Part shown: one piece after another, positions 17,128 through 25,667 of the stretch
How the letters are laid out: each line of letters starts with the position of its first letter
Position numbering within the stretch: the stretch's first letter is position 1
Assembly (NCBI RefSeq): GCF_051131705.1
Contig: NZ_CP180316.1
Location: forward strand, 1,054,001 to 1,118,000
DNA: 64,000 nucleotides
Direction: 5' to 3'
From: Arthrobacter_M sp030063245
GTDB lineage: Bacteria; Actinomycetota; Actinomycetes; Actinomycetales; Micrococcaceae
The notes under the pieces: model-generated
Seen by the model: only the letters and a program-made list of their open reading frames with translations
Database searches by the model: none
Told to the model about the DNA's origin: nothing
Program-made: the position numbers and the translations under genes

Positions 17128-18114
17128 GTGAACACGACTCCCAATACCCATACAGCTCGTTCCCCCGATGATGAGGACCCGCTCGACAGCTATTCGCGGA
17201 CCGTCATCCAGGTCGCGGGAATTGTGACCGGGCAGGTGGCGGCCATTGAGGTGACGGGCGGCGGGCGCGGTGGGCAGGTCCGGATCGGCGCCGGCTCGGC
17301 TGTTGTGTTCACCGCGGACGGCTACATGCTGACGAACGCGCATGTCGTCGCCGGGGCCCGTGCCGGGCAGGCTGTGTTTGCCGACGGCACCGCCACCGAG
17401 GTCGACATTGTGGGATCGGACGCGTTGTCCGATCTGGCCGTCATCCGCGGTTGGACGGCGACGCCGGCGCCCGCCACGCTCGGCGATGCCGAAACACTTC
17501 GCGTCGGCCAGCTGGTCATTGCCGTCGGCAACCCGCTGGGCCTGGCGGGCTCCGTTTCGGCCGGCGTCGTCAGCGGTCTGGGGCGTTCAATCCCCACCTG
17601 GGCCGGGCCGAACCGACGGGTGATCGAGGACGTCATTCAAACGGACGCTGCCCTCAACCCGGGCAGTTCCGGCGGCGCACTGGCAGATACCCGCGGCCGC
17701 ATCGTCGGGATCAACACGGCGGTGGCTGGGGCCGGCCTTGGGCTGGCTGTGCCCATAAACGCCACCACCCGCCGGATTATTTCCGCGCTGCTGACCGACG
17801 GACGGGTCCGACGTGCCTACCTCGGCCTGGTCAGCACGCCGGTTTCGTTGAACGCGGGCCTGGTCTTGCGAACCGGGCAGCGGCAGGGGCTGCGCGTCGT
17901 CGAGGTCATTCCCGGGTCCCCTGCCGACCAGGCCGGACTCAAGGGCGGCGATCTGGTGCTGAGCGCCGGCCGGCGCCCTGTCGCCAGCGCTGAGAGCCTG
18001 CAGAAACTGCTCTTCTCCGACGCCATCGGCGTCCCGCTGCCCATTACCGTGCTGCGCTCCGGTGCAGCGGTCGACGTCTTCGCCGTTCCGCGCGAAATGG
18101 TGGACACCCACTGA
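17128..18114 (+). CDS. HtrA-like serine protease (S1C trypsin domain plus PDZ)
   Basis: A 328-residue protease. The catalytic triad is present: H72 in YMLTNAHVV, D102 in DALSDLAVI and S181 in LNPGSSGGAL. One PDZ domain follows from about residue 230 (VVEVIPGSPADQAGLKGGDLVLSAG). Unlike DegP or PepD there is no signal peptide or membrane anchor at the N terminus, so the protein appears cytoplasmic unless translation starts elsewhere. A good AGGAGG site about 7 nt upstream supports the GTG start at 17128. It is probably monocistronic: a terminator lies upstream and a hairpin downstream. Likely role is protein quality control; the substrate is unknown. Confidence 0.88.
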   Translation: MNTTPNTHTARSPDDEDPLDSYSRTVIQVAGIVTGQVAAIEVTGGGRGGQVRIGAGSAVVFTADGYMLTNAHVVAGARAGQAVFADGTATEVDIVGSDALSDLAVIRGWTATPAPATLGDAETLRVGQLVIAVGNPLGLAGSVSAGVVSGLGRSIPTWAGPNRRVIEDVIQTDAALNPGSSGGALADTRGRIVGINTAVAGAGLGLAVPINATTRRIISALLTDGRVRRAYLGLVSTPVSLNAGLVLRTGQRQGLRVVEVIPGSPADQAGLKGGDLVLSAGRRPVASAESLQKLLFSDAIGVPLPITVLRSGAAVDVFAVPREMVDTH

Positions 18115-18178
18115 ATGCCGATATCACGCCAGGTTTGTGGGAGCAGAAGATTACGACGACGGCGACCGCAGGCTGGTT

Positions 18179-18213
18179 GCCGGCCCCTTCCGCCGCCGAC
18201 GGAAGGGACCGGC
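18179..18213 (+). terminator. Hairpin downstream of the HtrA-like gene
   Basis: Arms 18179-18192 (GCCGGCCCCTTCCG) and 18200-18213 pair with one mismatch around a 7-nt loop. There is no T tract. I see no gene in 18115-18348; open frames there are unconvincing. Confidence 0.5.
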
Positions 18214-18348
18214 GCTCATCGCCGCAGCGGCCGGGGCGAAGCGGATCACCGCTTTGGGGAAGAGGACGCTGCGGCTGCGCACGCGGAAAATGAACCCGGC
18301 AGAGAAAGGGCGTTCACTGGGCCGGAGAACGGAGGCTGCAGAATGAAA

Positions 18349-18756
18349 TCAGACGAAGCTCATCTCCGCCTGCAAAAAGCGCTCCGCCTCGGCCACTGCG
18401 GCCAGAAACGCCTCCTGCTCGGTGGGGGACTGTCGAGGCTCCCGCGGATGCCATTCATGGGGCGATGAATGCACGCGCTCGAATCCGGTCTCAGGCGGGG
18501 CATAGAAAATCCCAAAGCGCTGCACCGGCCACTCCGGGGAAGTCTCCGGAGCCACGAGCATGGCGGCACCGAGCGCGGGGTTAAACCACTGTGCAATCGG
18601 CCGCCGCCGGTCTTCAACAAATAGTCCGCCTGCATACAAGGCCGCTGATTCCTGACCGGAGTGTGCGCACAAGCGATCCCACCACATGGTCAACAATCCG
18701 TTATCACACCGCTGCCACGTGGCTGGAAGGGGTTCGGGATCCTGCCTCTTAGGCAT
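18349..18756 (-). CDS. Uncharacterised 135-residue protein
   Basis: I do not recognise the family. The protein is soluble, rich in Trp and Pro (WWDRLCAHSGQES, WFNPALGAAMLVAPETSPEWPVQRFGIFYAPP) and ends with an acidic helix (EQEAFLAAVAEAERFLQAEMSFV). No catalytic motif, signal peptide or membrane segment is visible. It is considered real because codon use is even along its length and a TAAAAT hexamer lies exactly 6 nt before its ATG, the same start layout as other genes here. Confidence 0.6.
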   Translation of the reverse strand: MPKRQDPEPLPATWQRCDNGLLTMWWDRLCAHSGQESAALYAGGLFVEDRRRPIAQWFNPALGAAMLVAPETSPEWPVQRFGIFYAPPETGFERVHSSPHEWHPREPRQSPTEQEAFLAAVAEAERFLQAEMSFV

Positions 18757-18762
18757 GTAAAG

Positions 18763-18768
18763 ATTTTA
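18763..18768 (-). promoter_or_regulatory. -10 hexamer TAAAAT, leaderless start of the 135-residue gene
   Basis: Read on the minus strand, TAAAAT, six bases (CTTTAC), then ATG ending at 18754. It is an AT-rich island in GC-rich surroundings. Confidence 0.6.
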
Positions 18769-18801
18769 TCCCGGCGCGGCTGCTTAGAACAGGGGACCGC
18801 C

Positions 18802-18975
18802 CTATTTGCGCCCGGGATTGATCCGGTACATTGCCGCGCCCAGAACTACGGCACCGATCAGCGCGGGAATCAGCCTATTTCCGAAATAGCCGCCCAAAAT
18901 GAGGCCTAGCACGGCGCCAAGCAGGATGCCGACGAACAGGCCGCGGCCGTTTCGGGACGGAGCCGAATTGGTCAT
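18802..18975 (-). CDS. Small two-helix membrane protein (57 residues)
   Basis: MTNSAPSRNGRG is followed by a Gly-rich helix (LFVGILLGAVLGLILGGYFG), a short turn and a second hydrophobic helix (IPALIGAVVLGAAMY), ending RINPGRK. The glycine-zipper look of the first helix and the two-helix hairpin suggest a small integral membrane protein. No family is recognised. It is supported by a TAAGCT hexamer exactly 6 nt ahead of its ATG. It lies 45 bp upstream of the 135-residue gene on the same strand, but each has its own promoter-like hexamer. Confidence 0.6.
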   Translation of the reverse strand: MTNSAPSRNGRGLFVGILLGAVLGLILGGYFGNRLIPALIGAVVLGAAMYRINPGRK

Positions 18976-18981
18976 GACGAC

Positions 18982-18987
18982 AGCTTA
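18982..18987 (-). promoter_or_regulatory. -10 hexamer TAAGCT, leaderless start of the small membrane protein
   Basis: On the minus strand TAAGCT is followed by GTCGTC and then the ATG at 18973-18975, again a 6-nt spacing. Confidence 0.55.
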
Positions 18988-19273
18988 CCAATCAAGGACG
19001 ACGGCGATGCTGCCGCGGCTGGCGGAGCGATCAGCTGTGGCAGAGGCCCCCATGAAACCCCCAGACGCCACCACTTCCCTGCTAGCACGTACCCTGCCGA
19101 CACAGTCGATAGGGGGACCACCAAGCCAGAGGCCCTTTGAGGGCCGAGAGAGGGTCGGGGCAACGCTGGCAGCCGGGATAACCGACGGGCATCCCTGAAA
19201 GATGAAGCATCTGCAGGAGGGAAATTTAGAATATATCTTCGATCTAACTATGGTAATCTTTTGCTGTTGCGAA

Positions 19274-19279
19274 TATACT
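19274..19279 (+). promoter_or_regulatory. -10 hexamer TATACT, leaderless start of the DUF222 gene
   Basis: TATACT, then AGTAGT, then ATG 19286. The hexamer is a near-consensus sigma-70 -10 inside about 70 bp of AT-rich DNA. A matching -35 is not clear. Confidence 0.65.
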
Positions 19280-19285
19280 AGTAGT

Positions 19286-21457
19286 ATGGCCGGCGGACAG
19301 AGTTTCGAATCGCTCCTCGAGGAATACCTCGGGAGGCCCGAACACGCCCGCCGCGGCCTCGTCCAAGGCACTCTGACTGCGGGGTCCGCGGTCCCTTTTC
19401 TCCCGGAACTGATCTGGGGCCCGAGCCGTCCGGTCACCGACGAGGACCTCCGGCACTCCCTGGTGAACAGCGCCGCCCTGAACATCCCCGCCGCGGATAA
19501 CCCCGCGGCGGATAACCCCGCGGCGGATAACCCCGCGGCGGATAACCCCGCGGCGGATAACCGAGTTGTCAATGACGGTGCGATCGACGACCCGGCCGCC
19601 GACGTGCCGGACCCCGACGTGCAGCCCACGGACCTGCAACCACTTACGGACACTGACCTGCCGGCCGCCGGCCTGCCGGACCCCGACGTGCAGCCCACGG
19701 ACCTGCAACCACTTACCGACACTGACCTGCCGGCCGCTGGCCTGCGGGACACCGACGTGCCGGACCCGGGCCTGCAACCCGCGGACCTGCAGCCACCGGC
19801 GGACAGTGGCCTGCCGGACCCCGGCCTGCCGGACCCGGGCCTGCAGCCGGCGGACGTGGAACCGGCGGATGTACAGCCACCGGTGCTGCCAGAGAGTGAT
19901 CTGGCGTCCCCGGATGTGCGCCCCGCTGACCTGCAGGTTGAGTCCGTCTGCCGGGCCCTGTTGGCGGGCCTGGTCCGCGAAGAGGACCCCGACAGGCTGG
20001 ACCCGCTGCGGACCGCCGAGGCTCTGCTGCTCACCGACCCCGCCGGCGGTGATGCCGACCAGAAGCTCGACTACGCCGCCGCAGCCGGGAAAATGGTGTC
20101 CTGGGCCCAGGCCATCCAGACCCGGGCCGTCGCCGCGTTCGCCGCAGAACGGCCCCCGCTGCCGGCCGAAACACCACGGCGCTTCACCGTGCCGGCCCGG
20201 TCCGAATGGATCAGCGAACGCTCCCGGTACGCGGCAGCGGAAATCGGTGCCGCCCTGCACATCGGCCGCTACAGCGCCCAGCGCCTCCTGGACAACAGCG
20301 ACTACCTCACCAGCATGCTCCCTGCCACCCTCGCCCAGCACGAGCAGGGCCTCCTGGACCGGGCCCGCGTCCACGCCGTCCTCTCCGGACTCGGCACCAC
20401 CCCGGCCGAACTCTGGGGCCCGGTCGAAGACGCGATCACCGCCCTCGCACCCTCCCTGACACCCAAAGCCCTGGAACGGCATGCCCGCGAAACGGCGGAG
20501 AAACTCGACCCCGAACCCCTCGCCGCCCGGCACGAACGCGCCCGCACCCACCGCGACGTCTGGTTCTTCGCCCAACCCGACGGAATGGCCGAAATCGGTG
20601 CACTCCTCCCCGCCGTGGACGCCCGGCGCTTCTACGAAACCATCGACGCCTGGGCCCACCACGCCCAACACGAAGGCGAACCCTCCACCGGCACCACCCC
20701 CGGCGGGAAACCCTCCCGCGCGATCAACGAATACCGCGCCGACGTCATGGTCGACCTCTTCAACAACGCCCTGGACCCCGACCACACCGACCCCGACGAC
20801 ACCGGCACCAGCGACGACACCGACACCAGCGACACCGACCCCGACGACACCGACACCAGCGACTGCACCGACGATACCGACACCGGGAACGCCGGGAAGA
20901 CCGCCCGTGGCCGCCGGGGCCGGAAGGCCCCCCGCTACGCACCCGCCCAGATCGCCGTCACCGTCCCCGTCCTGACCCTGATGGGACTGGACGAACGCCC
21001 CGGCAACCTCAACGGCTACGGCCCCATCCCCGCCGACCAGGCCCGCGAACTCGCCGGCCAGGCAACCTCCTGGCTCAGGATCCTCACCCACCCCGAAAAC
21101 GGCACCATCCTCTCCATCGGCCGGACAGCCTACGAACCCGCGGCAGACCTGCGCCGCTGGATCATCAACCGGGACAAAACCTGCCGCGGCATCGGCTGCG
21201 ACAAACCCGCAAGACTCTGCGACATCGACCACACCATCCCCTACCACCGGCAGACCTACGCCCCCGACGGCACACCCCTGCCCCTGGGCGAAACCAGCGA
21301 CACCAACCTCGGCCCCCTATGCACAGCCGATCACCACCTCAAAGACGACCCCGGCACCGGCTGGACCGTCACCCAACCAACCCCCGGCGTCTTCATCCAC
21401 ACCTCACCCACCGGACGCGTCTACCCCAACAACCCCGAACCACCACCACCCTTCTGA
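19286..21457 (+). CDS. DUF222 / HNH endonuclease (13E12 repeat family)
   Basis: A 723-residue protein. Residues 1-70 are short and mixed. Residues about 70-215 are a run of Asp/Pro repeats (five near-identical NPAAD units, then PDPDVQPTDLQPL-type units). The DUF222 helical core follows (WAQAIQTRAVAAFAAERP, GRYSAQRLLDNSDYL, RARVHAVLSGL). A second Asp/Thr repeat (DPDDT, SDDTDTS) lies near 490-535. The C-terminal HNH nuclease has RDKTCRGIGCDKPARLCDIDH (H649) and TNLGPLCTADHHLKDD, with the zinc-type Cys residues and metal-binding His. Start 19286 is preferred over 19202 because of the -10 at 19274. These genes are multicopy and mobile-like in actinobacteria; function remains unproved. Confidence 0.88.
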   Translation: MAGGQSFESLLEEYLGRPEHARRGLVQGTLTAGSAVPFLPELIWGPSRPVTDEDLRHSLVNSAALNIPAADNPAADNPAADNPAADNPAADNRVVNDGAIDDPAADVPDPDVQPTDLQPLTDTDLPAAGLPDPDVQPTDLQPLTDTDLPAAGLRDTDVPDPGLQPADLQPPADSGLPDPGLPDPGLQPADVEPADVQPPVLPESDLASPDVRPADLQVESVCRALLAGLVREEDPDRLDPLRTAEALLLTDPAGGDADQKLDYAAAAGKMVSWAQAIQTRAVAAFAAERPPLPAETPRRFTVPARSEWISERSRYAAAEIGAALHIGRYSAQRLLDNSDYLTSMLPATLAQHEQGLLDRARVHAVLSGLGTTPAELWGPVEDAITALAPSLTPKALERHARETAEKLDPEPLAARHERARTHRDVWFFAQPDGMAEIGALLPAVDARRFYETIDAWAHHAQHEGEPSTGTTPGGKPSRAINEYRADVMVDLFNNALDPDHTDPDDTGTSDDTDTSDTDPDDTDTSDCTDDTDTGNAGKTARGRRGRKAPRYAPAQIAVTVPVLTLMGLDERPGNLNGYGPIPADQARELAGQATSWLRILTHPENGTILSIGRTAYEPAADLRRWIINRDKTCRGIGCDKPARLCDIDHTIPYHRQTYAPDGTPLPLGETSDTNLGPLCTADHHLKDDPGTGWTVTQPTPGVFIHTSPTGRVYPNNPEPPPPF
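19492..19562 (+). repeat. 15-bp in-frame repeat encoding NPAAD units
   Basis: CCCCGCGGCGGATAA recurs four times without change after a first variant copy, each unit adding five residues. The array is inside the DUF222 coding sequence and keeps the frame. Confidence 0.9.
19594..19740 (+). repeat. Larger in-frame duplication (PDPDVQPTDLQPL units)
   Basis: A segment of about 69 bp (CCGGACCCCGACGTGCAGCC...) around 19609-19674 is repeated almost exactly at about 19678-19743, encoding two copies of the Asp/Pro-rich block. Confidence 0.75.
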
Positions 21458-21756
21458 CCTGAAGGTGGAGCTGTACGTTCTGAATCGGCCGGAGCGGCTA
21501 GCGCGAGGCAGCGCGGACGTGGGCGCCAATCAAAACGGAACACCGGTTTTCGGTGGAGTAGTACCTGACGCAGCGGAATATGGCCCGTTCGGCTTCTTGA
21601 TGCTCCCGGTGTCGTCCTCGAATGGCCAATGCGGTCCCGGATCGGGGCGCGTATTGATCAACGGCTGGCAGCTGGGTCCGGGTTCCCTCACGACTGTCCT
21701 GGAGCCGTCAGGTCCATCAGTGTGGGTCGGCCGTCAGGCCCATCGGTGAGGTTCAT
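21458..21756. other. 299-bp gap between the DUF222 gene and the MFS gene
   Basis: No convincing coding signal. The right end has a short repeat (CCGTCAGGTCCATCAGTG / CCGTCAGGCCCATCGGTG at about 21706-21748). Convergent genes flank it. Confidence 0.6.
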
Positions 21757-22977
21757 CTATAGGGGAGGTACGGTCCGCGGTCTAATGACAATCCATAGGG
21801 ACAGCACCAACAGCGCGATGCAGGCCGCCATAACTGCCCCCATTGGGGTTGCGCTGCCCACGCCGACCAGTCCGACCAGAGGGGAGACGAGTCCGGCGAA
21901 GCCGAAGGTGGAAGCGCCCAGCAGCGACGCTGCAGTGCCGGCTTGGGCGCCGTGTTTGGAGAGTCCCAGGACCTGGATGCAGGGGAAGGCAAAGCCCGTG
22001 GCCATGATGTAGAACCACAGCGGCAGCATGACGCCCCACAGGCCCAGCTGCAGCTGATCGAAGATGACAATCAGGGCAGCCATCAGCAGTTGGACCGCGC
22101 TGGCGGCGGCGATGACCCATTGCGGTCCGAGCCGACGCAGCAAACGCGCGGAGACCTGCACACCGGTAACGATGCCTAACGAGTTAATTCCGAAGAGGAG
22201 TCCGTACTCCTGCGGGGAAAATTTGTAGACCGTCTGGAAGAGGAATGGAGATGCGGAAAGGTAGGTGAACAGGCCCGCGAAATTCAGTCCGCCGACCAGC
22301 AGCGTGCCCACGAAGATCCGGTCGGCGAAAAGGATGCGGTAGCGCTGCCGCATCGTGGCACCGGAGCGGCGCCGTTGTTGAGCCGGCAGTGTTTCGACGA
22401 TGAAGAAGGAGGCCGCGAGCAGCACAATAAATCCGTATGCGGTCAGGAACCAAAAAATGCCCGGCCACGCCACGAGGCCCAGGAGCTGGGAACCGATCAC
22501 CGGCGCCAGTATGGGAGCCATACCGTTCACCAGGGCAAGCCGTGACAGCATGCGGACCAACGGGTAGCCGCTGAACAGGTCCCGGACCATCGCCATCGCG
22601 ACGACACCGCCGCCAGCCGCTCCGACGCCCTGAAGCACGCGGAAAACCCCCAGCATAGTGATGTCCGTGGACAACGCAGCCCCCACTGATGCAAGCACAT
22701 GAACAGCAGTGGCCAGGATGAGTGGCATCCGGCGCCCGAACTTGTCGCTGAAGGGACCGACCACCAGCTGGCCTAGTGCAAATCCCAGGGTGGTCGCTGT
22801 CAGTGTGAGCTGGATAGCCGCGGCGCTGGCATTGAGGTCATGTTCGAGAATCGGGAATGCCGGCAGGTAGAGATCCACGGTGAACGGACCCAGCGCCGTG
22901 AGCATGCCAAGAATCAGAACGTAGACCAGTTTTTGCCGGCGGGAGAGAGCGTCCCCCGGATGGACGTGCGAGCTCAA
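21757..22977 (-). CDS. Bcr/CflA-type multidrug efflux MFS transporter
   Basis: A 406-residue transporter with 12 predicted membrane segments. GPFTVDLYLPAFPIL at the first helix and QLTLTATTLGFALGQLVVGPFSDKFGRRMPLI (motif A) are typical of the DHA1 Bcr/CflA subgroup, which exports drugs such as bicyclomycin or other small compounds by proton antiport. RVLQGVGAAGGGVVAMAMVRD is the conserved helix-4 segment. The start is TTG at 22977 with AGAGGAAG about 5 nt upstream. It is divergent from the sugar porter gene. Substrate is unknown. Confidence 0.85.
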   Translation of the reverse strand: MSSHVHPGDALSRRQKLVYVLILGMLTALGPFTVDLYLPAFPILEHDLNASAAAIQLTLTATTLGFALGQLVVGPFSDKFGRRMPLILATAVHVLASVGAALSTDITMLGVFRVLQGVGAAGGGVVAMAMVRDLFSGYPLVRMLSRLALVNGMAPILAPVIGSQLLGLVAWPGIFWFLTAYGFIVLLAASFFIVETLPAQQRRRSGATMRQRYRILFADRIFVGTLLVGGLNFAGLFTYLSASPFLFQTVYKFSPQEYGLLFGINSLGIVTGVQVSARLLRRLGPQWVIAAASAVQLLMAALIVIFDQLQLGLWGVMLPLWFYIMATGFAFPCIQVLGLSKHGAQAGTAASLLGASTFGFAGLVSPLVGLVGVGSATPMGAVMAACIALLVLSLWIVIRPRTVPPL

Positions 22978-23118
22978 GAATCTTCCTCTGATGGTTACGA
23001 GCCGTGGCGTGCCCCACGTCAGTCAGTATGCTGGTAGTTTCAGTGGACATCCGGCGGAATTCCCGACAGCAGAAGGCCAAGTCTTTATCCTAAAGCCTGG
23101 ACCAGCAGAGGAGAGAGC

Positions 23119-24537
23119 ATGAGTTCCGAACAGCACGGCGCAACACCAAAACGGGGAAAGATTATCGGTGTGACCATAGCGGCGGCTCTGGGCGGGCTGT
23201 TGTTCGGGTTCGACACGGCGGTGATTAACGGTGCCAACGAGGCCATCCGGGCGGAATTTGCCTTGGACCCCGCGGTGCTAGGTTTTGTCGTGGCGGTTAC
23301 GCTACTCGGGTGTGCCGCCGGTGCCTGGTTCGCGGGCCAGTTGGCGGATCTCTGGGGCCGCAAAAAAGTGATGGTGCTGGCCGCGGTCCTCTTCATTGCC
23401 AGCTCGCTTGGCGCAGGCCTCTCCTTCGCCGCCTGGGATCTGATGATCTGGCGTTTCATCGGCGGTCTGGCAATCGGAACCGCGTCAGTGATTGCCCCGG
23501 CATATATTGCTGAAGTGGCGCCGGCGCGAATGCGTGGGGCGCTGGGATCCTTGCAGCAGCTCGCCATCACCTCGGGTATTTTTCTGGCACTGCTCTCGGA
23601 TGCCTTTCTGGCCGATTCTGCCGGTGGCGCCTTGGGCCAGTTCTGGCTGGGTCTGTCGGCCTGGCGCTGGATGCTGCTGGTGGGCGTTCTGCCGGCAGCG
23701 GTTTATGGCGCACTGTCCCTCGGCATTCCCGAATCCCCGCAATATCTGATCCGTGTCGGCAGAGTCGATGAGGCACGCAAAGTCATCGCCAGCGTGGTTG
23801 GCTCCCGGGATCCCGATGCCCGCATTGAGGAAATCCGCGACAGTTTTGAGCGCGAGGAAAAAACCAGCTTCCGGGAACTGCGCGGACCAAAACTGGGACT
23901 GCAACCGGTCCTGTGGGTCGGCATGGCGGTTGCGGCGCTGCAGCAACTGGTTGGCATCAATGCGATCTTCTACTACTCGAACACCTTGTGGCAATCGGTC
24001 GGTTTCAGCGAAAAGGACTCATTTACGACGTCGGTCATTACCGCGGTTATTAACGTCGCCTTGACCTTTGTGGCCATCTTTTTCGTAGATAAGGTGGGCC
24101 GCACCAGGCTCCTGCTGGCCGGTTCCGCCGGTATGTTCCTCGGCCTTCTCGCGGCGGCCGTGTCATTCTCGCAGGCCACCGGCAGCGGAAACAATGTCTC
24201 CCTTCCCGCACCTTGGGGCGCGGTCGCCTTGGTCGGTGCCAACATTTTCGTGATCTTTTTCGCGGCTACGTGGGGACCGGTGATGTGGGTGGTTCTGGGC
24301 GAGATCTTCCCGAACCGCATCCGGACCCTGGCCCTTGGGCTGACCGCGATGGTCAACTGGATCTTCAACTTCGTCGTCACCTTGTTGTTCCCGATCCTCA
24401 GCGCCGCCGTCGGACTGGGCTTTGTGTACGGCGGCTTTGCCGTCTTCGCCGCGTTGTCCTTCTGGTTCGTGAAGACCAAGATGCCCGAGGTCACTGGTCG
24501 GGAGCTTGAGGATAAGAACAAACTCCTCAAGGCATGA
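23119..24537 (+). CDS. Sugar porter family MFS transporter (XylE/IolT/AraE-like)
   Basis: A 472-residue sugar:proton symporter with 12 membrane segments. Sugar porter signatures are readable: GGLLFGFDTAVINGA in helix 1, ADLWGRKKVM (GR-K motif) after helix 2, WRFIGGLAIGTASVIAPAYIAEVAPARMRGALGS (PESPR-type region precedes at IPESPQYLIRVGR), and LQQLVGINAIFYYSNT in helix 7. A GAGGAGAGAGC ribosome-binding site precedes the ATG. The sugar cannot be assigned; pentoses, myo-inositol and glucose are all possible. It is a single gene with no catabolic partners beside it. Confidence 0.88.
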   Translation: MSSEQHGATPKRGKIIGVTIAAALGGLLFGFDTAVINGANEAIRAEFALDPAVLGFVVAVTLLGCAAGAWFAGQLADLWGRKKVMVLAAVLFIASSLGAGLSFAAWDLMIWRFIGGLAIGTASVIAPAYIAEVAPARMRGALGSLQQLAITSGIFLALLSDAFLADSAGGALGQFWLGLSAWRWMLLVGVLPAAVYGALSLGIPESPQYLIRVGRVDEARKVIASVVGSRDPDARIEEIRDSFEREEKTSFRELRGPKLGLQPVLWVGMAVAALQQLVGINAIFYYSNTLWQSVGFSEKDSFTTSVITAVINVALTFVAIFFVDKVGRTRLLLAGSAGMFLGLLAAAVSFSQATGSGNNVSLPAPWGAVALVGANIFVIFFAATWGPVMWVVLGEIFPNRIRTLALGLTAMVNWIFNFVVTLLFPILSAAVGLGFVYGGFAVFAALSFWFVKTKMPEVTGRELEDKNKLLKA

Positions 24538-24729
24538 TGGGCGGCCAAACGGGTTCGTCCGCGGGCCGGTCGGCAGCCGCGTGGTGGCTGCCCTCGGCGC
24601 CGTCCGGCAGCGGCTCGGCGAGGCCCAGCTCGATGGTAATTTTGAGACGTAAGAGTGCCGGGGAGCTCGGCGCATCGCGCGCGTGCGGTCCGTATGCGTT
24701 CGCAGGTTCCAATGATGGAGGCGGTTCCG

Positions 24730-25581
24730 ATGAGTAGTGCTCGACACGCTAAGGCCGGCCCCCTGGAGGTCCACTCCGCGGGCAGCGGGTCCACCTTGAT
24801 GGGCGCGCTCAAGATGGCGTCCCGGCTGGTGCCCAAGCAGCTGAACGATGAGATTTCCCTGGCGAAGGCGGAGCTCAAACGCAAAGGCATAGCTCTGGGC
24901 ATCGCTTCCGCATTCTTCGCCGTGGCCCTGATCTTCCTGGCGCTTCTGGTGGTGGCGCTTGTTGTGGCGGCCATTATGGGGCTGGCCACGATCATGCCGG
25001 CTTGGCTGGCTGCCTTGCTGGTCGGCGCGTTCTTCTTGATAGTCCTCCTGATCGCCGGTCTGATCGGCGCGCTCAGGCTCAAGAAGGCGTTGCCTCTGAA
25101 GCCGGAGCAGGCCATCACCGGTCTCCGCTACGACGTCGGAGTTGTCAAAGAAGGCGCTAAGTTCAATACTTCCACCTTGGTGGCAAAGCCGCTGACCAAG
25201 GCCGAGGCCAAGGCCAAGAAGGCCGAGAAGACTGCGAAGTCCAAGCGCGCCAAGGCGGAGAAGGAAGCAAAGGCAGCCTTGAACGGCCCCGCCCCGACCG
25301 AACACGAGCTTAGCCAGCGGACGGCGGCGCGGCGCGAGCATCTGCTCGGGCTGCGGGCAACGATCATGGCCCATGCGGATGTCCGGAAGGACGCCCGGAC
25401 GTTGATTCACAAAGCCAAGATTACGGCCGACGACGCCGCCAGGGATGCGCGCCGCGGGCTCGCCGATCTGTCCGGGTCGGCAGCCGCCCAGACGGCCAGG
25501 GACCGCTGGGTTCCGGTCGGCGTCTTCTTGGTGTCCGTAACGATCCTGCTGATATTCCTGCGAAAATTGATCCGGAAGTAA
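24730..25581 (+). CDS. Phage-holin-family (actinobacterial Holin-X-like) membrane protein
   Basis: A 283-residue protein. Residues about 30-55 form an amphipathic helix (LKMASRLVPKQLNDEISLAKAELKRKG), followed by two long hydrophobic helices separated by a short turn (residues about 58-120). A Lys/Ala-rich stretch follows (AKAKKAEKTAKSKRAKAEKEAK) and a third C-terminal helix (VGVFLVSVTILLIFL). The first half matches the putative Actinobacterial Holin-X pattern. Despite the name, these are chromosomal proteins of unknown role. Start 24730 is preferred because GGAGGCGG lies 6-8 nt upstream. The DUF3618-like C-terminal layout is noted as an alternative. It heads a run of four membrane/envelope genes. 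Confidence 0.65.
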   Translation: MSSARHAKAGPLEVHSAGSGSTLMGALKMASRLVPKQLNDEISLAKAELKRKGIALGIASAFFAVALIFLALLVVALVVAAIMGLATIMPAWLAALLVGAFFLIVLLIAGLIGALRLKKALPLKPEQAITGLRYDVGVVKEGAKFNTSTLVAKPLTKAEAKAKKAEKTAKSKRAKAEKEAKAALNGPAPTEHELSQRTAARREHLLGLRATIMAHADVRKDARTLIHKAKITADDAARDARRGLADLSGSAAAQTARDRWVPVGVFLVSVTILLIFLRKLIRK

Positions 25582-25587
25582 TGACGG

Positions 25588-25635
25588 TCCGCTGCCGGAT
25601 GCGAAGCACTCGCCACGTAAGAGGATAACGGCAGC
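25588..25635 (+). other. Inverted repeat before the CDP-alcohol phosphatidyltransferase gene
   Basis: TCCGCTGCCG near 25588 can pair with CGGCAGCGGA near 25628, enclosing about 30 nt. It sits in the 86-bp gap just ahead of a GGAGGAGGG ribosome-binding site. A role as an attenuator or processing stem is possible but unproved. Confidence 0.4.
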
Positions 25636-25667
25636 GGAATGAGCGTGAGACGGAGGAGGGTGACGGC

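Larger units (their letters stand above)
18976..19285. other. 310-bp divergent intergenic region before the DUF222 gene
   Basis: Contains the minus-strand -10 at 18982-18987 (TAAGCT), a small hairpin GGCCCT/AGGGCC at 19131-19145, and an AT-rich tail (19220-19285) leading into the DUF222 start. No further gene seen. Confidence 0.6.

Noticed and set aside
18115..18468. Plus-strand frame after the HtrA-like gene
   Set aside because: Arg/Gly-rich translation with no start signal, overlapping a hairpin and the antisense of the 135-residue gene.
19492..19562. Possible CRISPR or regulatory iterons
   Set aside because: The 15-bp units are in frame within the DUF222 gene and encode NPAAD repeats.
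22978..24537. Divergent MFS genes as a single efflux/uptake system
   Set aside because: They belong to different MFS families (Bcr/CflA and sugar porter) and share no regulator here.
24730..25581. Prophage, because of the holin-like annotation
   Set aside because: No endolysin, integrase, structural genes or attachment sites are near. Holin-X-like proteins are ordinary chromosomal genes in actinobacteria.
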